DNA of 64,000 nt from Xiphias gladius. Lineage: Eukaryota > Chordata > Actinopteri > Istiophoriformes > Xiphiidae. A program made the translations under genes and the position numbers. Positions 46,860 to 59,800 of the stretch are shown in pieces; positions within the stretch are counted from its first letter, which is position 1; every line of letters begins with the position of its first letter. The stretch lies in contig NC_053412.1 in assembly GCF_016859285.1 (NCBI RefSeq), positions 7,530,426-7,594,425 of the forward strand, given 5' to 3'. The notes under the pieces were generated by a model. It did no database searches. It was not told the DNA's origin and saw only the letters and a list, made by a program, of their open reading frames with translations.

Positions 46860-47400
46860 CGACGGACGACGCGGCAGCATCCCCGCCCTCCCCCGCTGAA
46901 GGGGCCACAATCTACACGAACTACATTATACGTGGTGGGGAGCGCGCATGGGGCGTGCACGGTCACTGCAAACCAACACCGTCACGACCTCCCTGCAGCT
47001 TTTCCCCCAAAACCAACCTGCAGCTCCTCCAGCGAACGAGTCCGCTCGCGCAGCGCCGTGTGCCGGTGCTCACCTGGTCGGGGCCGCCCGCCGGGGCCGC
47101 GCGCTCAGCCTCGTGGCTAAATTCGGAAAAGGGAAAAAAACCGAAGCGAAACAAAAGTCAAAGCCCCCACGAAATGAGCAAAGGTTTCCATCACATACTG
47201 GCGACGCAAAACATCCGGCCGGATTGCAGCGTGACCCAGCCGAGCTGCGTCAAGTTGGGGAGAGTGACGGGGCCACTTCCGCTCTGGCGGCGCTTCAGAG
47301 TAAGAGCGAGCGCCTGGTTTCGGCCCGTCTGGAGCGCAGGGCTGGCGAACTAAGCGCACTCTACGTGGACGTCGATGTGTTGACGCGTGACACGACGTGT
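46860..47400 (-). promoter_or_regulatory. zc3h12c: GC-rich promoter and 5' noncoding exon of zc3h12c (inferred)
   Basis: This is the most CpG-rich stretch in the middle of the window (for example CGCTCGCGCAGCGCCG). On the minus strand a consensus donor, GACCAG|GTGAGC, ends an exon at 47074; splicing it to 38684 would supply the missing 5' UTR of zc3h12c. A CCAAT box on the minus strand is at about 47594-47598. The start site itself is not visible. Confidence 0.5.
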
Positions 47401-48500
47401 TCACCTCGGAGTTTTTTTTTCCAATACGTTTTCGATACATTTGTTTGGCTTGTGATGTAACATCGCCTCGACGTGGGGAAAAAAAAAAGACGGTACCGTG
47501 CTTCCGGGAGCTAGATTCAAACTGACCTTACGACCTCCCTCGCAACACACATTTCCTATTTTAAAATCCACCACGTGTTGAGAGTCCGCCCGGAACCCAT
47601 TGGTTCAAAAGTTTTAAAATCACATTTTCGCCGTAAACAGGAAACTATATTGTGAAGGATCCAGGCTAGCTTTATTTGGAAGCGACACGAAGTGGGGCGG
47701 GCTGTGAGGCGCAATGGCGCCATCTTGTGGTGAAAATGTATAGTTGCAAGTACCTTTTTTTTTTTCTTTTTTTTTTTTTACACTGCGTTTAAATCAAGAT
47801 TTAATGGTGAAGACAGAGGACTGTTTTTATTTCCTTATTTGATCACTTTGGGATTGGATTAAATGTGATTTTGTCATATACAATTTTATGTACTTGACTA
47901 TTTCCATTTCATCCCACTTTATACTCCACCACAGCTCAGATGCATAAAGGGGAGAAACTGACTATTTAAAACACTGACATTCTTCAGGGAACATGTTTTC
48001 AATGAGCTGTTTGCATCCATGTTATGAGGGTCGTGGTCTCAAATTAAGTTTGCCATGATGAGCTTACAAAATATCACGTATTGCTAGAGATGTTAGAGAT
48101 TTAACAACATGGCTTTATATAAATTAATTAAACTTAGCTCTGCCTTAAAAAATTACAATTAAATACTACTGATGCATTACTGTATAACAGGACTTTTACT
48201 TGTAATGGAGTATTTTTGCAGTTTGGTATAACTACTTTTATGCAAGCAAAGGATCCGACTAATTCCTCCACCACTGATGATACTCTACATCTTACTGGTA
48301 TGATTCCTTTCCCCAGAATATTCTGCTTCCAGACTTTTTACATTCTCATGCAACTCTTGAAATTTTTAAAATCTGGAATGAATAATTTTTTAATGATAAC
48401 ATTTGTCAGAATCTTGGCATTGGTAGTGTGATAAATTAGACACAGAGAAGAGCTGGGGTACCAACATGTGGAGTTCATTATATTTTGATACAAAGAACGA
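47400..48500. other. Short intergenic region between map4k4 and zc3h12c
   Basis: About 1.1 kb separates the likely zc3h12c promoter from the likely map4k4 polyadenylation site. It is AT-rich beyond 47750, holds an interrupted T tract (47755-47780), and shows no exon or RNA gene on either strand. Confidence 0.5.
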
Positions 48501-48537
48501 CACCACACTGTAAATTACTTCTGATTTTATTCAATGG

Positions 48538-48570
<33 letters not shown>
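48538..48570. repeat. Poly(A) tract, 33 nt
   Basis: Uninterrupted A run on the + strand (U run in the minus-strand map4k4 transcript) just ahead of the proposed AATAAA. Confidence 0.9.
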
Positions 48571-48572
<2 letters not shown>

Positions 48573-49565
48573 CCTTCAGGAAAATACAGTAATTCCCATA
48601 GTACACACAGAGAGGACATAAATTAGAGAGGCATGGCAGAGAGACGTTTGAGGGGAAACATGTCACCTGGCAGGTAGAAAACCCTTGATCCACGCTGCCA
48701 CACAGCCAGGGGCACACTGCACTATGCAGGATGTAGAGGAATCAGTAAAATCACACTCTGGACTTGCGTAATTCATAACGTGAGCAAAAGTCGATTATTC
48801 CTGTACACAAACGTCTAAATGATAGTACAAAAAGGGAATAATACAAAATACAAAACAGGGAAAAACTGCCCTCAAAATAAACCATAAATATTCATATCGA
48901 TGCACATTGGTTTAACAAAACAATTGCTTCTGTAAACATTTTCAACATAAGGTGTGCATTACAATTTAAAAATCACTGCAGTCGCATACTTATCTGAAGG
49001 GTTACATAATAAAAATTGCAGAAACAAGACTAAAAACTAAGTCCAAGTTAAAAATATGCCGCTCAGTTCACGCTGTCTGAAGTGGTTTTGTAACACTGCT
49101 ATAAGGGATGGGATTTTTTTTTTTTCCCCCCTTCCTTGCTTTTCACAGATGATCAGACAGTGAAAGCATCTCATTCCCCTGCTCTGGAGCTCTCAGCAGG
49201 TCCCTCCTTACGACGGTGAAGGCACCACCCTTACTGAGAGCAGGACCAAAGAGCCGAGTTTACGTGAAGGGAGTGAAACCTTGCAGATCTGAGTCCCGGT
49301 ATCAAGCTCTCTCATTCATACATACGCACAGCCACAGGATGGATTCTACATTTTAAACAGTGAAATGAGACCGTCTTAACATGAAGTGACAAACAAGTCT
49401 TGCCTTGTCATTCGGGTTTCAGGGGACAGGTGAGGAAGAAAAATAACATGAAGAAGTAAAATACAATTCTGGGATGGAGTAATGGTCCAGTTAAAGTAGT
49501 GTATTCGTCTCTTCAATCCAGACTGGGCAGTGTAAACTAACTGCCTGTCTGAAGCCCAAAATGTC

Positions 49566-49589
49566 AAAAAAAAAAAAAAAAAAAAAAAA
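49566..49589. repeat. Poly(A) tract, about 24 nt
   Basis: Uninterrupted A run in the likely map4k4 3' UTR, followed by GAAGAAGAGG. Confidence 0.9.
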
Positions 49590-51295
49590 GAAGAAGAGGT
49601 CCAATAATGAGTCAAATGGCTGGTTCAGACTAAAGTGTTCCAACAGTACACAAAGATTCAAATGTCTTCGCTTTTCACAGAGGATTTTGAGTAGTTTTTA
49701 ATCAGTCTGAGACCCCTCTAAGGCAACCGTTTGGTTGAACTTTAAGCTAAAGTCTCCTTCAATACAGAGTTGGATGATCATGGACCTGAACTGTGCAGAT
49801 GGAGGACCGTCAGCTGACCGTGGTTCCCTCCTCTCTGTGGATTGTGACGTTCAAAGCTTCTTCCCAGCCCAGTTTAAGGGACATCTATTCACACTGCCGC
49901 CATTCCCTTACTGTCACTTCTGCTCACTGGCCTCCATGCTACGTTAATGGCCACCTGCTAATTCTGCATGTCTAATTCACAGTTTATCCTAGCCCTACTT
50001 ATGACTGATGTTAAAGGAAAAATCCACCAGATTAAAAAAAACAAAAAAACAAAACAGCTATTGCTAATGAACCTCACATTTCTGGGTCTATTTTGTTGTT
50101 TGGTGGTAGACAAAGCAGATCAAGGATAAGCCAGCTAACCAGACAAATTGCAACACTTCATCACAAAGCAACTCCTGGAAAGCCCTGAAAAATATCACAG
50201 ACTGATGATAGATAGGGTGGATTCTTCCTTTAAAACTCATCTACAGGTGTGTTCTTATGCTTTATTTATGTGCAGCGAGTCACATACAAAATATACAGTG
50301 TATTAAAAACTGGGGCTAATTTTGTTAATAACACCAAAGCAACATGCTGTCATAAACAGGGCTACTTCTGTCTGACATAACCTACAGTACGTGAGGCAAT
50401 GTGGTAAAAGTTGAGAAAGTGTCGGTTACACCCAGGAGAGTCTTAAGCCCACAAGGTTGACGCAGTTAGTATGTACAAGCTAATATCCCGTACCCTGTAT
50501 TTAATGGATATATCAAGAAGGTCCCTTAAAAAGTCTTCACTTTAAGGAGGAGAAGGCAAAAAAGTGAAGACACAGAGGCAGATTTACAAGTCAAGCACTG
50601 TTTATGGGAGTAAAACTGTGACTGTGAACTAGAGTGTTTAATGACATGCTTGACGTGGAAATCTATCATGGAGGGAATAAGAGTTCATTTTACTCGAACA
50701 GGACCTGGACTAAACACAGCCACAAACAGCTAAACTCAAGGTGTGGCACGTACAGTATTCGCCTTCGTCAATACAGCGACAGTTGCGTTTAGCCTCTTAT
50801 CGTCTCTTCAGACAAACACTTTGTCAGTCATTCACATGCTCAGTGTTTCCTCCATTCACACACATACACGATGCAAACACTATGACACACAAAGATTTAC
50901 CATCAACAGGCAACAGATCCTACTTCCCGCAGAGGAAGAGGAGGAGTGGGTTCAGCTCGAAGGTTTGGCAAGAAGGCTCGTGGGGGTTTCTGCTGTAATG
51001 TAGTTTACTAGTACACTCAGTGGACTTGTGGACTCAGCGCACACAAACAGAACCCATCTCCCCGCCCCTAAACACACACACCCCCGTCCTGCGCCTCTTT
51101 TCATGATTACAGTCCAGTCCGTTGTTTGTTTGCCCGAGCAGGTGAGAACAAGCCAGTCCCCTCCACAGGGGCGCTTCTCCAGCTCAGGCTCAAGGCTGTT
51201 CTCTTCTTCGTCGCCATCGGTCATAGTCACAATCGTCGTCTGTTGGTCGCCGCTTGGGTATGGTCATCGTGCTGGCTGGTGTTGTGGGATCGCAA

Positions 51296-53849
51296 CTACC
51301 AGCTCATGAGGGAGGTGCGCCCCAGGGTCATGAAGTACACCTGGCTGGCACCTCCGGGGCGCACTGAGGCGAAGAAGACCTGACGAGACATTGGATAAAG
51401 GTCAAACACACGAGCGAAATGTTTGGTGTCATTTCTGATCAAGTGGGCTGTACTCAAGGGGCTAAAGGCTGACATTTAATAAAAGTTGTCAAGGTCTGTG
51501 GTGGCTCCCTGCACCGTTTGTGGAATATTTTATTTGCCAACACACTTGATATGCTGGGTAGCGTCCTTTTTTCAATTGTGATTTACAGGAGTTGCTGCTT
51601 AAATTTCTGGTGAATCAGCTGCAAACACTGAAAGTCGATGTGGCAAGGGGAAAAAATTCAGAAATCACAATGCCATGTGCCAAGCAACACTGCTGAAAAT
51701 CTCAAAAAAAACATTTTGAGTTTGATCAAATTGAATTTTATGGTGTTTCTGTTAATATATGCATCCCCGGTATTTAGAAAGTTGGAATGTAGAAAGAAGC
51801 TGACGGAAGTAAGGAGGGAAAGATGACAGAGGCAGAAAGAAAGAGAAAAAAGACAAAGAAAGAGAAAAAAGACAGAAAGAAAGACCAAATAAAAGATGGA
51901 TCGGAAGAATGAAAGACAAAATAAAAACAGAAACAGAGTATTCTCACCTTGTCATTCCTCTCACAAAGGAACTTGAGTCTCTGGGCTCTCTTGTGCATGA
52001 AGACGCCATCCAGGTGTCCCGTCTCCACAGAGCGGATCTCTATGGCCTTCTCACCCCAGCCCATGATCTGGTTTGACCTAATGTAGGCTGCAGAAACACA
52101 GAGGGCGTTTTAAGAGGCACCACAGTGTCCCTGGCTAGCACTTGTGGTGCACGCTGAAGAACAGATAATAGCCAGAATGAGCCTGCCTGCTGGACTGGGC
52201 TGTGCTTTTATAATGGCCCCCACTTACCCACTGAAGTTGGCATTTCTCCCCACTGCAGCACCACATCCTTGGTGATGCGTCCGTAGGTGTTGACGTAGAC
52301 GCCCTCGTCCTCGTAACACACCAGCAGCTCGATCCCATCCGTGTTGGGCAAGATGATGATGGCATGGCACTGAATGCTGGTCTGGATCTGGGGGGGAGAT
52401 TCGGAAGCATAAGAGAGTAAAGCGCATGAAAAAAATGAGGTCTGATCACACTCCCCGGCTGAGCACTTACATGCGTGGGCAGGTAGATGTCGTAGACAGC
52501 ACCGGAGTCCACATCCACAGCGTGGAAGCCTGAGCAAGAGCCGTAGATGACCTTTAACCTCTGACCCTCCTCCACCGTCAGGTCAACCAGCAGAGGCTTG
52601 TGCACCAGGTCACCAAAAGACTAAAACCAACCATGAATACATGAGTTAGCCAGGTCAACTAGAACAGAAGCGGTAACTAAAATCCACCTGCGATTATAAT
52701 TACACCCGTTACAGACCCAGATCCACCCTGGAACCATATTTACCTTGAACGCCATGAACTTGTGGTAGGGTTTGGGTGCCCAGGCATACACCTCCACAGA
52801 ATTCTTCAAGGCCAGCACCAAGAACTTAATCCTCTCATACTTCACTGGAAGGAAAAGGAGAAGTGAGTTAGTCGTGAGTGATAGTATCCCCTAAACTGAG
52901 ACTTACTAACAAATCTCGGTTAAGTTCAGACCTCTCTCTGGATTATTCATTCCAGGTTTAAGAATCTTTGACCGATAAGGAAACATACCGACTTTGTAGT
53001 GGACGCAGCCCTCCAGGTCGCCCACATTGACCCAGCCCTGCTTCTTCTCCACCTCGGGGTCGTTGTGCAAAATCTTGTTTCTGAGCCACGACAGGTAATA
53101 CACTCGCAGCTTGTTCTTTTTACCTGCAGGACGAGGAGTTTCAATTTAGAGCGGGAAATGTGAGAGAACAAACAACCTCAGACCCATTTGGGCAATCGTT
53201 AAGGAATCATTTAACAAACAGTTTTTAAAAACACACATGGTTTTCACAGTTTATGCTGGTCAGTATTGCCAATGACAAGTGAGCATTCGTTTTCAGTCCA
53301 TTTTGAAAGATGAGTTAGACCGCAGCAAAAACACACTATTCTCTCAATAGTCCCACGAATCAAAGCACCCAGCTATGCATCCAAACTTTCATCACTGTTT
53401 CTACATAACTGGCCATAGGAGGCACAAGTACTGTACCTGATATGGTGACCAGGACATTGAGTCCCTCCAGGACATCCATCTGTTGGATTCGTCGTCGGTT
53501 GATCAGGGGGTAGACCTTCCCCTGACCGCTTCGGTCCAGCAGCATCAGACCGCTCTCCGTCCCCACCAGCAGGTTTACCCCTTTGACAGTCACGGACGTA
53601 CGCGCAAATGTAAGTAAGTACCGGTGGTTGTAAGCAGCACTCTACCGTTAAACGTGTGGCTTTCTGACACACACTCACCCCAGAGGGCAGCACACAGGAT
53701 CTCAGAGTTGAACCTCTTCTTGTACTTGCGAATCTCTGGTGTGTCGCTTGGCGGGCGCGTGTTGACTGGGTTGACATTGACCACCGAGCCTTTACGGGAA
53801 GGGTCGGACCTGAGCGGGTCCACCAGCCGTCCGTCCTGCCCAAATCCAG
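51296..53849 (-). CDS. map4k4: map4k4 CNH-domain exons
   Basis: Eight exons on the minus strand: 53849-53679, 53580-53437, 53123-52989, 52844-52744, 52620-52471, 52387-52228, 52087-51948 and 51379-51296 (TAG 51298-51296). They encode [20 protein letters not shown], then [86 protein letters not shown]-like [19 protein letters not shown] and the final [14 protein letters not shown]. The citron-homology domain mediates binding to small GTPases and regulators. The TLGRTSL(M/L)SW terminus marks MAP4K4, as MINK1 and TNIK end differently (NRN...MNW). Identity with human is very high. Confidence 0.95.
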
Positions 53850-56800
53850 CTGGAGGTGGGGGGGGGACAGAGGCAGTACATGTCAGACAGGATACCAGCA
53901 TGTCATTCAATTATTAATGAAAACCTGGTCCCGATTTAAACACATGGTGCTGTGTGTTCATCTTCATCCATCTCTTAAGCTTATTACCATCACTCTTGTA
54001 CTTGTTGCACCACATATTCTAATGGGGAGGACATGCGACTTTGCTGCAGACACTCCCTTGCATAACACTGTAATGTACAGTGTAAAAACTGACTCATCAT
54101 GTCAGCTACAGAGTTTCAACATAATTATCTATCAATGCCGGAAAAAAACGTTTAAAAAAAGTGTGTGTGGGGGGGAACCTCTTGCTCATAAAAACTCCCT
54201 CAAAGAAGAGATGCATCTTTCTGTCATCAGGGAACTGAAGTGGCTTCATAGTTCTTAATTACCCATGTTGTTGAGGGAGCTGCCGCTGGATGGAGAAATC
54301 TGGAGAAGGCGTGGGTCGATGAAGGGAGTGAAGGAAGAGGAAGACTTGTGTTTGGACATGGAGTTGCTCTCTGACTGGGACTGAGAGAGATTTAAGACAT
54401 TTTAGAAAACGAGTAACTTTAAAACGAGGTGAGGAGACAACAAGGTGAAACAGATTATTTATTAGGCCTTTGGTCCAATCCATTACATAAAGATTTGCTA
54501 CACAGATTCTTTATTTATAAAACTGACTGAATGTTGACTTAAACCGGTATAGCAACGGGCCCCTCAGTTTTGAGCATATGAATTACAGCTCTGTCTCTGG
54601 GGGCTCATAAAACAGCATTCAGCTTAACTTCAATCAAACTACAGTTTTTATGACACAAACAACTGGGAATACAAAGTTGGCTCTGAAATTCAGGTTTATA
54701 ACAAATCATATGATAAAGAGAACGTGCAGTTATGTTAGTTGTTTTGAAGCTGGCGAGGAAAGAAATGTTATAGAGGAAAAACAACATGTGAGACAAGAAG
54801 AAATGTGTTTGAGGGAAATGAGAAATGATCCAAACATGGGCTGCCGTGAAGTGTTAGGAGGAGAAAAACCTACCCCACCTACTCTAGTAAAGCAGAGACA
54901 GAGGAGAATCGTAATTCCGCCACCCAAGACGCCTGTTGCTTGCTACGAAGTTATGTGTTAGACCAGGAAAGAGGCAGTTATCTATAATAACCATTCAAAA
55001 TAAATGTCATTTCTTCGCCGTAGGTAGGTCATACATGTTTGCAGAGCTGCAGTCTAAAAATGTAAATATATCATAATTTCCCCCCTACAAGCTGGCAAAA
55101 CATCACACAAGGCATGCCATCACCCAGCACTGCTACAACTACCCAAGGTGGTTCTATCGTGATGTACCAATAAGAAATGGTTGTTTGTAGCTCGCCCCAA
55201 GAAGCTCCAGTTTTAGTTTCCTCCATGCCCTGACCATGTTCTATCACCAGGAGGCACCGGGTGTTAGCAGCGACACAGTGCAGTGCAGTGAAGTGCAGTG
55301 CAGTGCAGTGAAGTGAAGTGCAGGCGGGGAAGGAGGTTGCAGCCGCTCAGAAGACTCAAACCAGGTGTCAGCCAAGCCAGAAGGGGGCAGAGGAGAGCCA
55401 GAGAGAAGCCAAGAGGACACAGACGGGGCGGGGTTGGAGGGGCAGGATAGGGCGCAGAGAGGCTCAGACCAACAATCAAGGACTGGACGGTGGGTATGTA
55501 CAGACTTGGATAGGTACACAGAGGTCGATATCATCCAAACCTCCTTGAAATAACTAGAGAAAATAGCATTTGCAAATCATTTATTTTGCCCAGCTTCATG
55601 TCCAGGGAGACGATGGCAATAAAAAGTTACAATACGAGTGTATTTGATCGTCACTACTCTTCGATTGTGGGCAGCTTCTAAATCCCACAGGAGTTCGTAA
55701 ATCCTTTACGATCTTGGACTCAAGCTAGATAAAAACAAACATTTGCAACTGCTCTTTGACCCAAATCTGCTTACTGCATGTCTAAGCCTGTTCACCGGCA
55801 ACCGTCCATTCCTTAGTTGTCTCTGTGATGTGAGGGTGACATACCTCTATGGCAGTGAGCTTGTCCAGGGGGTTCTGTGGGGACATGGCAGGACTGGCAT
55901 GGCTAGATGATGAGGGGAAGGAGGAAGAGGAGGAGGAAGAGGAGGAGGAAGGGATGGTTGTGGAAGAGGAAGGGGAATGATGGCTCTGCTGGATAAGGTC
56001 TGGTAGGTGGTGTATGCGGCCGGCAAAGCCATTTTTCTCTGGGAGGACGTGGCTGGGGGTATGGGGCTGGCCGTTACCGTGACCAGAGCCGGCCGAGGAA
56101 GAGGAGCAAGATGAGAGATTGACCAACCGCTTAATGTCAACGGTGCTCTGGAAGCAAGAACAGGCACACTTGGGCTCGAGCAAGCAGGTGTAGAGAGGGT
56201 GGAGCTATACGTTTGACTGCTAGTCGCAGCAGACTGGATCTGGATCCTCTCATCCAGACATTAAACACAATATATTCTTTTAAGTTCGGCTTTGGAGACC
56301 ACATCCGCTGCTCATGTCGCATTCAATTCAATTTCAAAAGAATCTGACATAATAGATTCCCCATCTGTGCATTTAAAATGTGAAGCAGCAAGTCTACAGC
56401 GACTGAAATTTAAAAACATGTAAAAAAAACATGTAAAAAAGCCACAGAGAAAAATGGTGGAGAATTAGTGGGCAATGACACTGGACAAAGAAAAGGGAAA
56501 ATGACATTTCTAACAACTATATGCAAGGAGAATATGCTTCTATCTTAACAAGAACTGGTCTCGATGTTGCAGTCTCACTAAGCCAGATTTCTGTCTCTTC
56601 CTCTTACCTGTCTGATGACCAGCGTGCCATCCTTGGAGGGCGTGATGGCTTGGTCGCTCTCCGAGTCTTCAACCAGCATGGTCTTAGCGGACTCCGTCTC
56701 CCCGTTACTCAGCCTCCTGCAGAAGCCATGGGAATATCTGATGTCCATAACCAGACCAGTGTTAACAGTCATGCAGAAGACTCATGCAACATGTTGATGG

Positions 56801-59800
56801 GTCTGACAATGCACATCGTCTAGGGTCAATATGTTTAATATTGTCTGACATGAAAATATCTTCTCGTGCTTTGAACTTAAAACACGAAATTAAAAAGAAG
56901 CGACTGACTATTTTCTTGAAAACGAAAAAGAGCGCAACAGATTGTGGGCCAACGTTGTCATTCCAGTTCTACCTACCCAGCTCTGGAGTCCTCCGCTCCT
57001 GAAGTGGACTCCTCTCCCGCCTCCTGGTCCACCTCCTCGTCGTCATCCTCGTCGGTGGTGCCTGACTCCTCGCTTGAGGAGGAGTAGTCAGTGACCTTGT
57101 GGGGAGGCCGCACATCGTCTACTGCACGGAGCTCCTTGGCCAGAGCAGTCAGGTCCTGAAAGGAACATTAATGAAGTCTTAGAAAAATTCAGGCGTGATA
57201 TTTTGGTAAAACTGAGTCAAAGGCTCTGGTTTCTGACAATCAACAGGAGCCTTGAAGTCACCCCTCATTACTTCATATACTGTATACTTTTTCTGTTCAA
57301 CTTAGATGTACCCACAGTCTCAGACCTCTAGGTACATGTAGGAGAACATTTTTCCCAATTAAGTGTTTTTGCATTGTATTTTTTTAGCCCAGGAATAGCT
57401 CTCTCTATAACCAAAGACCTGCAGTTGAGTCGGCATGTTTTCAACTCGACAGCAGAGGGCAAAGACAAGAAAAATGCCAGTTTGAAACCTTGTTAGACCT
57501 GGGATTATCTCACTCAGTCTAAGGTGTACAATGTGGTGAGTTAAGTGGCATTTCTTGGAGTGGGAAATTAAATAATCAGAATGAATATTCTGATTCCTAA
57601 ATTAGTGGTACTCCTTGGTACTATAACCATGCTGCCCTCTTACTAATGTAGTCTTGTAAGGCCAGTGACAAGCGACAAAGGGAGAAGGGGTACTTCCCCG
57701 ACACGTTCAACAAAAGCAAAATGGGCCACAGTTTATCCAGCAACAAAGCCATGTGAGATTAGGAGCCATTCTCACGAGTACAAGGAAACAGGAGGATTGT
57801 GTTTGCATTCAAATGTGGTCACATTCAAATCCAGGCTCGTTAAGCCCCTGCCCAGGGGTTTAAGCCTTCTAGTGCCATGTGCGTTTTGTCGATGTCAGGC
57901 AATAAACTCAGGAGGAACTGTGCAGGCATGAGGAAAGACGCCAGCAGAAGGCAATCACATCGCAGGCAGAAGGGACAGTAACCAATGACAGAACTAAAAA
58001 GAATTATTGCATTAATCCTAGCAAAGGAGAGACATTTCTTTTATTCACAAAACTTCAAAACAGAATGCAATGAGTGGGGCAATGGCGCAAGCATAGCATA
58101 GGTGTGATTATGTAATCTCATTTAATAGGCTTACCACATCACCCTTAGAGGTTCCCCAACAATCGAACCATCGGATTCATGAGATGTTGCACACATCGGG
58201 TGGTTGAATAATTAGAGTAGTAGAAAATAGAGAAAAACACAATTGGGAAAAAAAAACAAAACAGTTTCCACCTATTCAGCATCATACAATTTTAACCAGC
58301 ACTCTGGTAACAGTGGACTTACAGCTGGTCGAGTAGGCCTGGCGAGGTTCTTTTCATCTTGTTTTTTGGGAACATTTTCAGGCCGCTGGAGAGGCGATCC
58401 TTCAGATTTGGAGGAAGCTTTGAGAGAACACAGGGAAGTAATGTTAGTGAGGGGAAACGGAATTGGGCCAGTAGAGTTGGCCTCTGAAAGGATCTTCAAT
58501 TGCCCATATAGAAACAGCATAAAACTTAATAGAGCATGAGTAGATAGCACGGCTAAGTATTTGAGGAAGATTGGTGTTATTACAGTAATAATAATAATGA
58601 ACTAAGAGGCAGTTAGTAGAGTTAGTGAAATGTAGCCGACTACAGTACCAGGGGACTCACAGCGTGGCCTGAAGCGGTCCCCAGAACTGGCCTGGGAGCT
58701 GGAGTTGGAGGAGCCGGAGGAGCTGCCGCTGCCTGGCCGAGGCTGCAGCTTCTCCACTCGGTCCCACAGCGGGCGCTGCTCCACATTACTGTCACAAGGA
58801 ACGAAGTCCCATTAACAAGCACAGTGGAAATAAATAGGAATGTCATTCACACGAGGATTTCCCACAGTTCTTTTATGTCAGTGAATGTCATTATGCTTTT
58901 TTCTGCTTTTTAACCACACAACTTAACATCCCACTAGTCCACACATCTTGTGTTAAACTTCCTTGGTACCACTCACATCGCCTACTGTAGTTACCTCTGT
59001 AACTACTTCCGTATTTTAACTACAAGTGTACATAAAATGTAATATTTCATCTGTTACAAAAAAATCACATGATGATGATTTATTTCAAAATAAACAGACA
59101 CTTTTCCATAGTATTTGCCATATTTATCGTTCCTCTGTAAGTATTTAGATATGTGAAGTTTTATGCCAATTAAACATTTACAGAATAGCAACTTGGTTTT
59201 AGTCCTGTCCACCTGTGTTATTACTGGCAACAGTAGTGATGTTCCTCTAATACCCTATGCTTAAATGTGTGCAGCTGCCTCAAATGTTTAAAAACTACCT
59301 AATCCAAATGCAGAAATCCTTTCGGCGGTGTCTTTACTTACGCGCCAGCGTTCCTCTGTCCGCCCTGGTTGCCGGGCTGTGATGGCAGAGGGGATTCTCG
59401 ACGCGACAGTACTGGAGACCGGGATGTTGTCCTCACTGGAACCTGGAAGACACAGATTCAGAGGTCTTCACGCACGGGCAGCTATGTATTCAGATACAGA
59501 CGTGAGCATACCACTTGAATTACAGTTGACCTAAAATTGAAAACGTACGACAAGAATTCAAAGCTGCATTGGACACACCCAAAAAAAGAAAGAAACTCCA
59601 GAAGAGCATAACATCACATAATTGGACAAATCCAATATCTGCCTTACATTTACTCTGTTACTTTGAACAGTGAATAGAACATGGTAGCGTCTTGAAATCC
59701 ATAGCTACTGAGTTCTCAGCAATGGCAGAACCTCTCCAACCCCCCCGACCCCAAGAATGAATTTAGTTTGGAGGAACGTGCTGTTTATTGGTATTGTGTA

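Larger units (their letters stand above)
38685..47073 (-). other. zc3h12c: zc3h12c intron 1 (inferred, 8.4 kb)
   Basis: Between the coding exon acceptor at 38685 and the likely noncoding exon near 47.1 kb I find no exon. Contents: several CA/GT microsatellites (40157-40188, 40351-40375, 42086-42129, 42241-42315, 42377-42402, 43646-43682), G-rich tracts (41974-41988), two transposon-like segments (40787-41174, 41350-41545) and a CTG run (about 46483-46518). Long open frames at 42-44 kb arise from the repeats. Confidence 0.5.
48505..51295 (-). other. map4k4: map4k4 3' UTR (probable)
   Basis: The minus strand after the map4k4 stop has no further exon. The reverse complement of 48526-48531 is AATAAA, and no other gene begins in between, so the 3' UTR is probably about 2.8 kb. 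It contains A33 (48538-48570) and A24 (49566-49589) tracts, which are poly(U) in the transcript, the former directly before the AATAAA. Confidence 0.5.

Noticed and set aside
46727..47460. Several 100-200 codon frames in the GC-rich region
   Set aside because: High GC content lengthens chance frames; no domain is visible, and the region is better explained as the zc3h12c promoter and 5' noncoding exon.
47706..47724. GGCGCCATCTTGTGGTG as a YY1 promoter site
   Set aside because: The core fits YY1, but similar CATCTTGTGGTG/CATCTGCTGG strings recur in fish repeats (also near 130 and 18050), and the site is 300 bp outside the CpG-rich core.
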